From Thermoflavifilum thermophilum (lineage in GTDB: Bacteria; Bacteroidota; Bacteroidia; Chitinophagales; Chitinophagaceae), in assembly GCF_900116565.1 (NCBI RefSeq), contig NZ_FPCJ01000001.1:2290540-2354539 (forward strand): 64,000 bases of DNA, given 5' to 3'. Below are positions 25,427 to 35,077 of the stretch, in pieces. Numbering within the stretch: the first letter of the stretch is position 1; every line of letters starts with the position of its first letter. Under the pieces are notes generated by a model. It was not told the origin of the DNA, searched no databases, and saw only the letters and a program-made list of their open reading frames with translations. A program made the translations under genes and the position numbers.

Positions 25427-26320
25427 ATGCGTGACAGCTTGTATGATCAGATCATGAAGGAAATTACCCCGCTCACGCAAACGGATTGTTTTACCATTGC
25501 CATCCGGGTGAAATCCAATTTTCATTTTCCTCTCCATTATCATGAAGAATATGAATTGAATTTCATTATGAATGCCAAAGGAGCGCAGCGTGTGGTGGGC
25601 GATCATATCGAAGAAATTGATGACCTGGAGCTGGTGCTGGTGGGGCCGAATTTGCCTCATGCATGGTTTACCCATCGTTGTACCAGTAAAGAAATTCGGG
25701 AGATAACTATTCAATTTCATAAAGATTTGTTTGATGAGAAGTTTTTGCGGCGCAATCAATTAAGTTTCATCCGGATGATGTTTGAAAAATCCTTGAGAGG
25801 CATTTTGTTTTCCCGGGAAACCATTGAGCACATTATGCCCCGTATCATGCATCTGAATCAGAAACAAGGATTTGATTCGGTGCTGGAACTTATGTCTGTA
25901 CTGCATGATTTATCCACTTCGCGAAACATGCGATTGCTATCGAGCGATAGTTTTCAGTCTCTGCGTTTTTCACAGCACACGCCACCGCGTATTGAACGAA
26001 CACTGGAATACATTGATAAACATTTTAACAAGCCCATTACACTTGCCGAGGTATCGAAGCTGAATAATATGACAGAAACGGCCTTCAGCCGTTATTTTCG
26101 CAACAAGACGGGGATGACGTTTATTGACAGCCTGACGGAAAAGAGACTTGCACATGCCAGCCGCTTGTTGATGGAAACCAATCTCACAATTGCGGAAATT
26201 GCCTACAAATGCGGGTTTAACAATATTTCCAATTTTAATCGTATTTTCAAACGCAGGAAAGGTTGTACCCCTCGTGAGTATCGGGAGCGATACAGTGAAG
26301 TAAGCCGCATATTCATCTGA
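25427..26320 (+). CDS. AraC-family transcriptional regulator with cupin sensor
   Basis: A 297-residue DNA-binding regulator. The N-terminal half is a cupin-like ligand-binding domain (FHFPLHYHEEYELNFIMN, DDLELVLVGPNLPHAW). The C-terminal hundred residues are a double helix-turn-helix of the AraC type: KPITLAEVSKLNNMTETAFSRYF and then LTIAEIAYKCGFNNISNFNRIFKRRKGCTPREYR. It is divergent from the GH26-symporter-epimerase operon, so it likely senses a mannan-derived sugar and controls that operon, perhaps also susCD. That role is inference from position. Alternative start: ATG at 25454. Confidence 0.92.
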   Translation: MRDSLYDQIMKEITPLTQTDCFTIAIRVKSNFHFPLHYHEEYELNFIMNAKGAQRVVGDHIEEIDDLELVLVGPNLPHAWFTHRCTSKEIREITIQFHKDLFDEKFLRRNQLSFIRMMFEKSLRGILFSRETIEHIMPRIMHLNQKQGFDSVLELMSVLHDLSTSRNMRLLSSDSFQSLRFSQHTPPRIERTLEYIDKHFNKPITLAEVSKLNNMTETAFSRYFRNKTGMTFIDSLTEKRLAHASRLLMETNLTIAEIAYKCGFNNISNFNRIFKRRKGCTPREYRERYSEVSRIFI

Positions 26321-26384
26321 TGATCATATCCTTCCGGATGCCCTTTTCAAAAAAGCATAGCCCTATGTTGAAAACCCTTGCATC

Positions 26385-27734
26385 ATGATATCAGAAAAAT
26401 TACTGCATTTCATCTGGCTGTATCGCTATTTTCAACATCAATCGCTGCATACGGTACAGGGAGAGGTCGTTGAGATTCTGCATCCGGGGATATGGAATCA
26501 GGACGGGCAGGGGCCTGATTTTCAGGAAGCCCGGATTCGCATCGGATCTACCTTGTGGGTAGGTGATGTGGAAATTCATGTGCGGAGTTCAGATTGGTAC
26601 AGGCATCAGCATGCTGCGGATGTGCATTATCAGAAACTGATTTTACATGTGGTATATGAACAGGATTTGGCCGATGAAGATTCTTTGTTGCAGCGTTTTT
26701 CTTGTGTGGAGCTGAAGGGGAGGATATCCCGCAGCATGATTCGGCAGTATGAAGCCTGGATGCAGCAGCTACAGCCTGTGGTTTGTGCCGGCTCGCTTAC
26801 AGGTCCTGCCGATGTACCTCAGCTGATCTGGACCAGCTGGAAGGAAAGATTGCTGGCAGAGCGATGGGAGGAGGATAAGGGAAGGCGCATTCGTCAATGG
26901 TTGCACCATACGCAGGAGGACTGGGAAGAGGTTGCCTACATCCTCACAGCGCGAAGTTTTGGGATGAACCGGAATGCTGACATGTTTGAAGCACTTGCTG
27001 TACACACACCGCGGCGCCTGTTTGCCCGTAACCGCCATATACCAGGCGCCACGGCAGCCTTGCTGTTTGGCCAGGCTGGCCTTTTGCGGGGCCGGTTTCG
27101 GGACGATTATCCGCGTTATTTGCAACAATTGTATGCTGCCTTGCAATACAAGTATCGGTTGCATCCTCTTGATCCATCCGGCTGGCAGTGGAAGCGCTTG
27201 CGCCCAGCCAATTTTCCGACTATTCGCCTGGCTCAGCTCGCAGCATTGATGGAGCAATCGGTACACCTGTTTTCCCGCTGGCTGGAAGCTTCTACAGTGG
27301 AAGATTTGCGAAGTCTGTTGCAGGTCAAATTGCCCGACTACTGGCAACAACATTATCGTTTTGATGTGCCTGTTGAACAAACTTTCGGCCACCATGACTC
27401 ACCATCCGGCAGAAGCCTCACCAGTGCAATTTCTGCTATCGGAAAAGATATGATGGATCATCTGATTCTGAATGCCATTGCGCCGCTGGTTTGGTGGTAT
27501 GGCAAGCTGCGACTCCGGGATGACTTGCAGCAAAAAGCCATGGACTGGATGCAGGCTCTGCCGCCCGAGCACAATCAGATCATCCGGATGTGGAAACAAC
27601 ATGCCATTCCCGCTCTGCATGCGGCCGATAGCCAGGCGTTATACCAGCTTTACCAGCAGTATTGTTTGCACCGACGCTGCCTGACTTGTGCGATTGGGCA
27701 TCATCTGCTGAGGAAAGCTTATGCAACTTCCTGA
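26385..27734 (+). CDS. DUF2851 family protein
   Basis: A 449-residue protein of the DUF2851 family, common in Bacteroidota and of unknown function. Recognisable segments are LLHFIWLYRYF at the N-terminus, EVVEILHPGIWNQDGQGPDFQEARI, then VGDVEIHVRSSDWYRHQH and LILHVVYEQD. The C-terminus has a cysteine/histidine group (CLHRRCLTCAIGHHLL). The glycine/aspartate-rich start and the VEIH motif are reminiscent of nuclease-like folds, but I make no claim. Its 3' end overlaps the converging OsmC gene by 16 bases. No signal peptide. Confidence 0.9.
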   Translation: MISEKLLHFIWLYRYFQHQSLHTVQGEVVEILHPGIWNQDGQGPDFQEARIRIGSTLWVGDVEIHVRSSDWYRHQHAADVHYQKLILHVVYEQDLADEDSLLQRFSCVELKGRISRSMIRQYEAWMQQLQPVVCAGSLTGPADVPQLIWTSWKERLLAERWEEDKGRRIRQWLHHTQEDWEEVAYILTARSFGMNRNADMFEALAVHTPRRLFARNRHIPGATAALLFGQAGLLRGRFRDDYPRYLQQLYAALQYKYRLHPLDPSGWQWKRLRPANFPTIRLAQLAALMEQSVHLFSRWLEASTVEDLRSLLQVKLPDYWQQHYRFDVPVEQTFGHHDSPSGRSLTSAISAIGKDMMDHLILNAIAPLVWWYGKLRLRDDLQQKAMDWMQALPPEHNQIIRMWKQHAIPALHAADSQALYQLYQQYCLHRRCLTCAIGHHLLRKAYATS

Positions 27735-28144
27735 GAAGGCCAATGAAAATGAATATCCTGTTCGATATCGGGATGAATGCTTTTGGCAACAGGACAATTG
27801 CGGGCAACTCTCTCCAAATGAGCCCGATCGGCCTCAGAAAGGCGAAGTTGCTCGGGGAAATAAATCTCCACGCGGATTTTCACAATCCTGCGAGGCGAGG
27901 CAGCCATTGTTTTTTCAATATCCAGGCGCGTCCCCTCTAGCGAAATTTGTTTATCCTCTGCAGCAATACCCATCACAGTCATCATACAAACGCCCAGTGC
28001 TGTAGCCACCAGATCCGTTGGTGAAAACCGTTCACCCTTACCATGATTGTCAACAGGTGCATCTGTTTCGATTTCCGAGCCGGAAGCCAGATGGGTGGCT
28101 ACACATCGCAAATGTCCCTGATAATAAACCTGAAAATGAGCCAT
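27719..28144 (-). CDS. OsmC family peroxidase-like protein
   Basis: A 141-residue OsmC/Ohr-fold protein. The fold typically reduces organic hydroperoxides using two cysteines, seen here in ALGVCMMTVMGIAAED and in ARNCPVAKSIHP. Other hallmarks are PVDNHGKGERFSPTDLVATAL, the helix carrying the first cysteine, and EIYFPEQL. The subgroup (OsmC proper, Ohr or YhfA-like) cannot be fixed by eye. It is a single gene, converging with and overlapping DUF2851. Cytoplasmic. Confidence 0.93.
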   Translation of the reverse strand: MAHFQVYYQGHLRCVATHLASGSEIETDAPVDNHGKGERFSPTDLVATALGVCMMTVMGIAAEDKQISLEGTRLDIEKTMAASPRRIVKIRVEIYFPEQLRLSEADRAHLERVARNCPVAKSIHPDIEQDIHFHWPSQEVA

Positions 28145-28426
28145 AATAGTATCAAATAATGAAGCTTTCTATCGATAGGGTAGGATATAAGTTTTTAAAA
28201 AACTCCGCAAGCTTGTAGCCGACGAAAGTCTCTCCACGCCGCATCTCAGATTATTGCAAGTGTAACAACATTAGCTGATACTCCCAAAAATTTTTTCTTC
28301 CTTTTTGAAAGCTTTTTCTTGTATCGTTTCATCACCGTTTTATCATTTTTATATCGACCACAGGCAACCCATTTTTCTTCAGTTTCGATGCACTAACTTG
28401 CAGTTTTATCCTACTCAAATGGAAGG

Positions 28427-29341
28427 ATGTGGCAGATAAAAAATTTCAGTAACTTCGGATGGGCGATGAAAATATCGGTTAGTAGCAGCAATAGGAGCCC
28501 GAAAATCACGTTTGATGGGTTAAAATTTTTTGTAGTGCGCACATACATTTTGATTCTTTTTAGCATACTGCCGGTCATAGCAGCTTATGCCCAGAATAAT
28601 CCTGCTCCGATTGTAGGGAAACCCAGCAAAAATTATCTGCTTTACAACCGGGACGGACAGGAGGTTTATATCCATGAATTTTCTGGAGGCTTTCGGCTGA
28701 ATACCAATGGTTGGAATGCCTTTCTGGAACTGGGTCATCGGAAAAACGAGCTGTTTACCAATATCTATCAATTTGAAGTAGGCGAAACCAAATCGCCCAA
28801 GGAACGCAAATCGGCCAATCCCATCGGGGTGGACTTCTTTGGCAATGTGTATACCACTCACCCTTATGTGTATGGCAAGCAAAATATATTTTATCAGGCA
28901 AGGCTGGGCCTTGGGCAGCGATACCTGATTGGCAGCAAGGCCAACAAAAATGGCGTGGAAGTATCGGCCCTTTATCTGGGAGGCTTTTCCATGGGCATTT
29001 TGCGGCCTTACTATCTGCAGGTATATGTGGATTCTTCCAGCAATGCCACGGAGTATATCCGCTATACAGGCTCCAATAAAACCCAGTTTCTCGATACATA
29101 CAATATTCTGGGAGGAACCGGTTTGCAGAAGGGTTGGGATGAATTGAAATGGGTACCTGGGTTGTATGCCCGGGTGGGCATGCGGTTTGACTGGGCCGCA
29201 TTCAATTCCCTTGTCAGTGCACTGGAAGTGAGTGTCAGTGGGCAATATTATTTTCAGGATATAAGCATCATGGTGGATAATAAGCCACAGAAATTCTTTT
29301 TCAATGCTTCAGTGGGACTGATGTTTGGAAAGAAATGGTAA
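28427..29341 (+). CDS. Outer-membrane beta-barrel-like protein, unknown function
   Basis: A 304-residue predicted exported protein. The hydrophobic core of the signal sequence is TYILILFSILPVIAAYAQ, which lies about 40 residues from the chosen ATG. The real start may therefore be the ATG at 28466 or an internal GTG just before RTYILIL. The mature part alternates polar and aromatic residues (GFRLNTNGWNAFLELG, YQARLGLGQRYLIG, GLYARVGMRFDW) and ends in ASVGLMFGKKW, a terminal aromatic typical of barrel proteins. I do not know a functional name. It precedes lipA on the same strand, separated by a hairpin at 29349-29366. Confidence 0.75.
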   Translation: MWQIKNFSNFGWAMKISVSSSNRSPKITFDGLKFFVVRTYILILFSILPVIAAYAQNNPAPIVGKPSKNYLLYNRDGQEVYIHEFSGGFRLNTNGWNAFLELGHRKNELFTNIYQFEVGETKSPKERKSANPIGVDFFGNVYTTHPYVYGKQNIFYQARLGLGQRYLIGSKANKNGVEVSALYLGGFSMGILRPYYLQVYVDSSSNATEYIRYTGSNKTQFLDTYNILGGTGLQKGWDELKWVPGLYARVGMRFDWAAFNSLVSALEVSVSGQYYFQDISIMVDNKPQKFFFNASVGLMFGKKW

Positions 29342-29348
29342 ATACTGT

Positions 29349-29366
29349 CTGCAGGCTTGCCTGCAG
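29349..29366. repeat. Perfect hairpin before lipA
   Basis: An inverted repeat CTGCAGGC-TT-GCCTGCAG, with 8-base arms and a 2-base gap, between the barrel-like gene and lipA. There is no T-run after it, so a classic terminator is doubtful; it could be an RNA-processing or pausing element. Confidence 0.5.
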
Positions 29367-29390
29367 GTTATGGGTTAAACTCATGGAGAT

Positions 29391-30284
29391 ATGGAAACAA
29401 CACAAGTACAGGCAGAACCTAAAAAGAAAAAACCAGACTGGTTGCGGGTGAAATTACCTGTGGGTGAAAATTACCGTCGTGTCAGACAAATTGTGGATAC
29501 GCATAAACTGCACACCATCTGTGAAAGCGGCAACTGTCCGAACATGGGTGAATGCTGGGGTGCAGGTACAGCCACATTTATGATTTTGGGCAATATCTGC
29601 ACCCGCAGCTGTGGATTTTGTGCGGTGGCCACAGGCCGACCTTTGCCGGTAGATTGGGATGAACCGCAACGGGTAGCGGAAGCCATTTATCTGATGAAGA
29701 TCAAACATGCCGTTATCACTTCTGTAGATCGCGATGAATTGCCCGACGGTGGTTCCATTATCTGGTACAATACCATTCGCGCCATTCGTGCATTGAATCC
29801 GGAAACCACGCTTGAAACCCTGATTCCTGATTTCAAGGGCAATTGGGATAATCTGCAACGCATTATTGACGCTGCGCCTGAAGTGGTTTCCCATAATCTG
29901 GAAACCGTGGAACGGCTTACCCGGAAAGTGCGCATTCAGGCCAAATACCATCGGAGCCTGGAAGTGATTCGCCGGCTGAAACAGGCAGGCATGCGTACCA
30001 AAAGCGGCATTATGCTGGGCCTGGGTGAAACCAGGGATGAAGTGCTGCAGGCTATGGAGGATTTGCTCAACAATGGCTGCGATGTACTTACATTGGGACA
30101 ATATCTGCAACCCACCCCACATCATTTGCCAGTGGAACGATATGTACATCCGGATGAATTTGCTGAATATCGGGAAATTGGTTACCAGATGGGATTTGAT
30201 TATGTGGAAAGCGGCCCGTTGGTGCGTTCTTCTTATCACGCCGAAAGGCATGTATATCCTCGTAAGTCGGCACCTCATTCCTGA
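29391..30284 (+). CDS. lipA: Lipoyl synthase
   Basis: A 297-residue radical-SAM enzyme that inserts two sulfur atoms into protein-bound octanoyl groups to make lipoyl cofactors. The auxiliary 4Fe-4S cluster cysteines are Cys44, Cys49 and Cys55 in [12 protein letters not shown]. The radical-SAM cluster cysteines are Cys70, Cys74 and Cys77 in CTRSCGFC. Other family segments are [25 protein letters not shown], and the C-terminal LVRSSYHA with the serine that ligates the auxiliary cluster. Length is normal and the start ATG has a GGAG-like sequence ahead. Cytoplasmic. Confidence 0.98.
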   Translation: METTQVQAEPKKKKPDWLRVKLPVGENYRRVRQIVDTHKLHTICESGNCPNMGECWGAGTATFMILGNICTRSCGFCAVATGRPLPVDWDEPQRVAEAIYLMKIKHAVITSVDRDELPDGGSIIWYNTIRAIRALNPETTLETLIPDFKGNWDNLQRIIDAAPEVVSHNLETVERLTRKVRIQAKYHRSLEVIRRLKQAGMRTKSGIMLGLGETRDEVLQAMEDLLNNGCDVLTLGQYLQPTPHHLPVERYVHPDEFAEYREIGYQMGFDYVESGPLVRSSYHAERHVYPRKSAPHS

Positions 30285-30376
30285 ATTGTTTTCATCTGGT
30301 TAACAATCTGCTTTTCAGCAGGTAATGTTGTATTTTGCATCCGTTTTCATTTGATGCACCATCTGCTTTTGAACTC

Positions 30377-32380
30377 ATGAAAGGAAAGCCACTGTTCTCG
30401 CGTCTGCAGCGCTGGATTTTTGCATTGTCCCTATTTTTTTTGCTGATCATGTCGCTGGCCAGGCTGGCCATGTATCTGTATTTCCGGCATATCTCCATCG
30501 GTGAGCAACAATTCCTGCGTGTGATGTGGATGGGCATTCGCTATGATATGCGGGAAATAAGTATCATGGCGGTCTTGATGATTTTGCTCAGTGCTATTCC
30601 CTCTTGGCATCCCTTTTACAGCAGGTTTGGCCGTTGGTTACACTTTGCATTATGGTTACTGGCGCTGATTGTTTTTGCTGTTTTCTACACGGTTGATGTT
30701 GCCCATTTTGCTTACCTGCATGTGCGGTTAAATGCACATGTACTGGATCTTCTGCAGAATTTCCGTACTTCGATGGGCATGGTCTGGGAAACGTATCCGG
30801 TTATATGGATGTTATTGGGTGTGATTGTTTTTGTGGCGTTATGTTTTGCGTATGTTCGATATACATTTCACAAAATTGCAGTTCAGCCCGAAGTAGAAAA
30901 ACGTTTCCGATGGGTGCGATCTGTAATCTTGTTTCTGTTTTTTGGAGGATGGATATTTGGTCGCATAGGACAATTTCCTCTCCGCTGGAGTGATGCATTC
31001 ACGCTGAAAGGTGATTTCAATGCACAAATTGCTTTAAACCCGTTTCAAAGTTTTTTCAGCACGCTTGCTTTCCGCAATTCCACCTTTGATACGGAAAAAG
31101 CCAGATACTATTATCGCATGATGGCTGCTTATCTGGGCGTGGATCATCCCGATAGTGTGCATTTAAACTATGAACGTTATTTTCCGGAAGACACCGCCCG
31201 ACCTGCACGGCATCCCAATATTGTGCTGGTGATTTGTGAAAGTTTCAGCGGTTATAAAAGTTCCTTGTGGGGGAATCCATTAAATACAACGCCCTTTATT
31301 GACAGCATTGCGCAGCATGGAATCTTTTTCGATCATTGTTTTACCCCCAGTTTTGGTACAGCAAGAGGTGTGTGGGCTGTAATCACGGGATTGCCCGATG
31401 TGGAAGTACATAAAACAGCCAGCCGCAACCCGCAGATTGTAGATCAGCACACCATTATCAATGCATTCAAAGGATATCGTCGCTTTTATTTTATTGGCGG
31501 AAGCACCAGTTGGGCAAACATTCGTGGCTTGCTTGATAACAATATTGATAGTTTGCACATTTATGAAGAAAAAGATTATTCTTCACCACGGCTGGATGTG
31601 TGGGGCATTAGCGATAAGAATTTATTTTTAGAGGCCAACAAAGTATTGCGCCAACAAACAAAGCCTTTCTTTGCTATCATTCAAACATCTGACAATCATC
31701 GTCCCTATTCCATTCCCGATGAGGATTTGCGATATTTTAAGAAAGTCAATTTTCCGGTTGATACTTTGAAGAAATATGGTTTTTTCTCGAATGAAGAACT
31801 CAATGCTTTCCGCTATTTTGATTTTTGTGTGAAAACCTTTTTGGATACAGCCAGCCATGAACCTTATTTCAAAAATACCATCTTTGCTTTCATTGGGGAT
31901 CATGGAATCAATGGTGATGCAGGCAACATGTTTCCCCGTGCATGGACAGATCAAAGGCTTACCAGTGAGCATGTCCCTTTCATCATTTATGCACCTGCAT
32001 GGTTGAAACCTGAGCGGCACAGCATGATTGCATCGCAGGTGGATGTGTTGCCTACGCTGGCTGGTCTGGCTAATGTATCATATCACGATTTTACGCTGGG
32101 CCGCGATTTATTGCATCTGCAGGATACTATGCATAACATGGCTTTTATCATCGAGCGGGATAATGACCAGATGGGATTGGTAAACAGTGCGTACTATCTC
32201 AAACAATCCATTCATCAACCTAATCAATATCAGTTTGTCTCGATTGTAAACAACAATCCTATTCCGCAGAATGCCTATACAGATTCTGTATTTCGTGCCA
32301 TGCGCACCTGGATGTATGCATTTTATGAAACAGCTCGTTATATGACCTATCACAACAAAAAACAAAGAGATGTGCATTAA
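30377..32380 (+). CDS. LTA-synthase-family sulfatase-fold membrane protein
   Basis: A 667-residue inner-membrane protein. Five hydrophobic segments occupy roughly residues 10-185, then an alkaline-phosphatase-like (sulfatase) domain faces the periplasm. Domain motifs include NIVLVICESFSGY (metal-binding Glu), FTPSFGTARGVWAVITG with the likely threonine nucleophile, FFAIIQTSDNHRPY, and FIGDHGI with the metal-binding Asp-His. Related enzymes transfer phosphoglycerol or phosphoethanolamine to envelope lipids or glycans; the actual acceptor here is unknown. I use the ATG at 30377 because the upstream extension starts only with TTG. Confidence 0.9.
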   Translation: MKGKPLFSRLQRWIFALSLFFLLIMSLARLAMYLYFRHISIGEQQFLRVMWMGIRYDMREISIMAVLMILLSAIPSWHPFYSRFGRWLHFALWLLALIVFAVFYTVDVAHFAYLHVRLNAHVLDLLQNFRTSMGMVWETYPVIWMLLGVIVFVALCFAYVRYTFHKIAVQPEVEKRFRWVRSVILFLFFGGWIFGRIGQFPLRWSDAFTLKGDFNAQIALNPFQSFFSTLAFRNSTFDTEKARYYYRMMAAYLGVDHPDSVHLNYERYFPEDTARPARHPNIVLVICESFSGYKSSLWGNPLNTTPFIDSIAQHGIFFDHCFTPSFGTARGVWAVITGLPDVEVHKTASRNPQIVDQHTIINAFKGYRRFYFIGGSTSWANIRGLLDNNIDSLHIYEEKDYSSPRLDVWGISDKNLFLEANKVLRQQTKPFFAIIQTSDNHRPYSIPDEDLRYFKKVNFPVDTLKKYGFFSNEELNAFRYFDFCVKTFLDTASHEPYFKNTIFAFIGDHGINGDAGNMFPRAWTDQRLTSEHVPFIIYAPAWLKPERHSMIASQVDVLPTLAGLANVSYHDFTLGRDLLHLQDTMHNMAFIIERDNDQMGLVNSAYYLKQSIHQPNQYQFVSIVNNNPIPQNAYTDSVFRAMRTWMYAFYETARYMTYHNKKQRDVH

Positions 32381-32398
32381 ACACAAGGAAGAGATAGG

Positions 32399-32836
32399 TT
32401 ATCTTTTCCAGCGGCGCATGATCTCCTGCTGAGCTTCTCTTTGTTTGATGGTTTCGCGTTTGTCGTATATCTTTTTACCTCTCACCAGTGCAATTTCCAT
32501 TTTAGCCCATCCTTTTTCATTGATGAAGATGCGCAGGGGCACAATGGTATAGCCTTTTTCCTGTACGGCATTTTTCAGTTTTCTCAATTCTCTTTTTTGC
32601 AGCAGGAGTTTTCTTTCCCGCAAGGGATCATGGTTGCTATAGGTGGCATTTTTATATTCTGCAATGTGCAGATTTTTCACAAACAACTCATCGCCCTGAA
32701 AATAGCAAAAGCTGTCGTTGAAGCTCACCTTTCCCTCGCGGATGGATTTGATTTCAGAGCCCGTGAGCACCATTCCGGCAATATAGCGGTCTTTGATTTC
32801 GTAGTTAAACCATGCCGAGCGATTGCTGATTTCCAT
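32399..32836 (-). CDS. smpB: SsrA-binding protein SmpB
   Basis: A 145-residue RNA-binding partner of tmRNA in ribosome rescue. Conserved segments are NRSAWFNYEI, GMVLTGSEIKSIREGKVSFNDSF, ELFVKNLHIAEY, RERKLLLQKREL and the C-terminal GWAKMEIALVRGKKIYDKRE. The basic tail that enters the mRNA channel is present (MRRWKR). Length is normal. It lies 28 bases downstream of accD on the same strand. The ssrA gene itself is not in the window. Confidence 0.97.
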   Translation of the reverse strand: MEISNRSAWFNYEIKDRYIAGMVLTGSEIKSIREGKVSFNDSFCYFQGDELFVKNLHIAEYKNATYSNHDPLRERKLLLQKRELRKLKNAVQEKGYTIVPLRIFINEKGWAKMEIALVRGKKIYDKRETIKQREAQQEIMRRWKR

Positions 32837-32864
32837 AATGATACGGGATGGGCGTGTAACAACA

Positions 32865-33713
32865 TTATTTACTAAACAGCAGCAATAGCTCGCTGATGCG
32901 GGTCTTTAATTCCTTGCGGTCCACAATAAAATCCAGAAAACCGTGTTCCAGAAGGAATTCGGCGGTTTGAAAACCCTCCGGCAAATCTTTCTTAATTGTT
33001 TCCTTGATGACGCGGGGCCCTGCAAATCCAATCAGGGCGCCGGGTTCAGCCATATTGATATCACCCAGCATGGCAAATGATGCCGTAACGCCACCGGTGG
33101 TTGGATCGGTCATGAGTGAAAAATAGGGAATGCGGGCTTCTGCAAGCTGGGTAAGCTTGGCGGCTGTTTTGGCCATTTGCATCAAAGAAAATGCACTTTC
33201 CATCATGCGGGCACCACCCGATTTGGAAATAATCAGCAACGGAATGCGATGTTCCACACAATAATCTACCGAACGGGCAATTTTTTCACCCACCACCGAA
33301 CCCATGGAACCTCCGATAAAATCAAAGTCCATGCACGCGATTACCAGGTCAAACCCATTGACCTTACCGGCGCCCACGCGGATTGCATCGGCCAGTCCCG
33401 TTTTTTTCTGGGCTTCCTGCAGCCGTTCTTCATAGGTTTTGATATCCTTGAATCCCAGGATATCCACCGGATAAATATTGCCAAATAATTCCCGTGAATG
33501 ATCTTCATCAAAAAGAATCTGAAAGTATTCGGCCGAGTTGATGCGAAAATGATAATTGCATTTATCGCATACAAAATTATTCTCTCTCAGGTCTTTGGTC
33601 AGGATGAGCTTTTTGCATTTGGGGCATTTGGTCCAGAGGCCGTCAGGCGGTTCTTTTTTTTCACTGGTGGAAGTTTCAATTCCTTTTTTGATCCTTTGAA
33701 ACCATTTTGCCAT
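32865..33713 (-). CDS. accD: Acetyl-CoA carboxylase carboxyltransferase subunit beta
   Basis: A 282-residue subunit of the biotin-dependent enzyme making malonyl-CoA for fatty acid synthesis. The zinc ribbon uses Cys30, Cys33, Cys49 and Cys52 (CPKC and CDKC). The crotonase-like core shows [53 protein letters not shown] and [10 protein letters not shown]. Length and layout are standard. The alpha subunit gene accA is not in the window. It probably shares a transcript with smpB. Confidence 0.98.
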   Translation of the reverse strand: MAKWFQRIKKGIETSTSEKKEPPDGLWTKCPKCKKLILTKDLRENNFVCDKCNYHFRINSAEYFQILFDEDHSRELFGNIYPVDILGFKDIKTYEERLQEAQKKTGLADAIRVGAGKVNGFDLVIACMDFDFIGGSMGSVVGEKIARSVDYCVEHRIPLLIISKSGGARMMESAFSLMQMAKTAAKLTQLAEARIPYFSLMTDPTTGGVTASFAMLGDINMAEPGALIGFAGPRVIKETIKKDLPEGFQTAEFLLEHGFLDFIVDRKELKTRISELLLLFSK

Positions 33714-33826
33714 AGTGCACGAAATTTAGAATTCCAGCTCAAGGCCAGAATGGAAAAGAGAATACCGAAGGTTTGCTTGTTTTGGGGCATATCCATGCTG
33801 GCAAAACAAACCCGGCATCATGGGGT

Positions 33827-34897
33827 TCAGGCAATGGTGATGGACTTATCCAGATATACGTCTTGCGTAGCATGCAGGAGTTGCACGCCTTCCCTGAAAG
33901 GCCGTTGAAAGGCTTTTCTTCCCAGGATGAGCCCCATTCCACCCGCACGTTTGTTGATGACGGCAGTAGCAACGGCTTCGGCCAGGTCGGATTGGCCTTT
34001 GGATTCGCCACCTGAGTTGATAAGCCCGATGCGGCCACTGTAGCAGTTTAATACCTGATACCGGCAAAGGTCAATAGGATGATCGGTGGTTAACTTTTCA
34101 TAGACCAGTGGGCTGGTTTTGCCATGTTTGGTGGCCAGATATCCTCCGTTGTTGGTAGGAAGTTTCTGCTTGATAATGTCGGCCTGGATGGTAACGCCCA
34201 GGTGATTGGCCTGGCCGGTTAAATCGGCAGAGGTGTGATAATCCACATTGTTTACTTTGAAGGCGCTGTTGCGGGTGTAGCACCAGAGAATGGTGGCCAT
34301 GCCCAGCTCATGCGCCAGCTCAAAGGCTTCGGCAATTTCTTTTAGCTGCCGGTTGCTTTCGGCTGAACCCCAGTACACAGTGGCGCCTACAGCCACAGCT
34401 CCCATATTCCAGGCACTTTTCACGGTACCAAACAGAGTCTGGTCATACCGGTTGGGATAACTCAGAAATTCGTTGTGGTTAATTTTTACTATAAAAGGAA
34501 TCTTGTGTGCGTATTTTCTGGACATGATACCCAACACGCCGAAGGTTGATGCTACAGCATTGCACCCACCCTCAATGGCCAGCCGGATGATGTTTTCCGG
34601 ATCGAAGTACATCGGGTTGGGAGCAAATGCCGATCCGGCGCTGTGCTCCACGCCCTGGTCAACCGGAAAAATAGAAATATACCCCGTACCTGCCAGTCGG
34701 CCATGATTGAAAATAGCCTGCAGGCTGCGCAACACCTGATTGTTTCGGTTGGAATTCAGCCATACTCTATCCAGATAGTCCGGGCCTGGCAGCGTCAGCT
34801 GAGAAGCATCAATAGTCTTGCAGACATGATTCAGCAAATACTCGGCCTGGTCGCCCAATAATTCGGCTATGCGCCCTTGTGTGATGGTTTCGTTCAT
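33827..34897 (-). CDS. fbaB: Class I fructose-bisphosphate aldolase (FbaB/DhnA type)
   Basis: A 356-residue Schiff-base aldolase acting in glycolysis and gluconeogenesis. It follows E. coli FbaB closely from memory: [52 protein letters not shown], then [17 protein letters not shown]. Further matches are [27 protein letters not shown], and [17 protein letters not shown] chose the ATG at 34897 (MNETITQ), which aligns with the family N-terminus; the longer frame adds 16 residues with no support. It is 113 bases upstream of accD on the same strand, so co-transcription is possible. Confidence 0.95.
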   Translation of the reverse strand: MNETITQGRIAELLGDQAEYLLNHVCKTIDASQLTLPGPDYLDRVWLNSNRNNQVLRSLQAIFNHGRLAGTGYISIFPVDQGVEHSAGSAFAPNPMYFDPENIIRLAIEGGCNAVASTFGVLGIMSRKYAHKIPFIVKINHNEFLSYPNRYDQTLFGTVKSAWNMGAVAVGATVYWGSAESNRQLKEIAEAFELAHELGMATILWCYTRNSAFKVNNVDYHTSADLTGQANHLGVTIQADIIKQKLPTNNGGYLATKHGKTSPLVYEKLTTDHPIDLCRYQVLNCYSGRIGLINSGGESKGQSDLAEAVATAVINKRAGGMGLILGRKAFQRPFREGVQLLHATQDVYLDKSITIA

Positions 34898-35077
34898 AGA
34901 TCTGAATTTCAGGATAAATGGGAATCGTAAACGCAAAGATAACAAAACCCTTCAGGATACAGAGAAAATTTCAGGTTTCATACGAAAATGCATATTAACA
35001 ATCCTGAAAATCAATCAAAAGACTTGTATATTCCACAGATTTTGTTGAAATTTAAGAGCCTTAAAAATAAGCAAGCC

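Noticed and set aside
26769-27395. Minus-strand frame of 208 codons opposite the DUF2851 gene
   Set aside because: Antisense to a conserved family member and without motifs of its own.
28145-28426. Possible tRNA or small RNA in the space between OsmC and the barrel-like gene
   Set aside because: A GC-richer patch (near 28210-28260) drew attention, but I could not fold a cloverleaf or find a T-loop motif.
28520-29245. Minus-strand frame of 241 codons opposite the barrel-like gene
   Set aside because: The plus-strand frame has a signal peptide and a barrel-like end; the opposite frame has low-complexity composition and no family.
29454-30278. Minus-strand frame of 274 codons opposite lipA
   Set aside because: Antisense shadow of a certain lipA gene.
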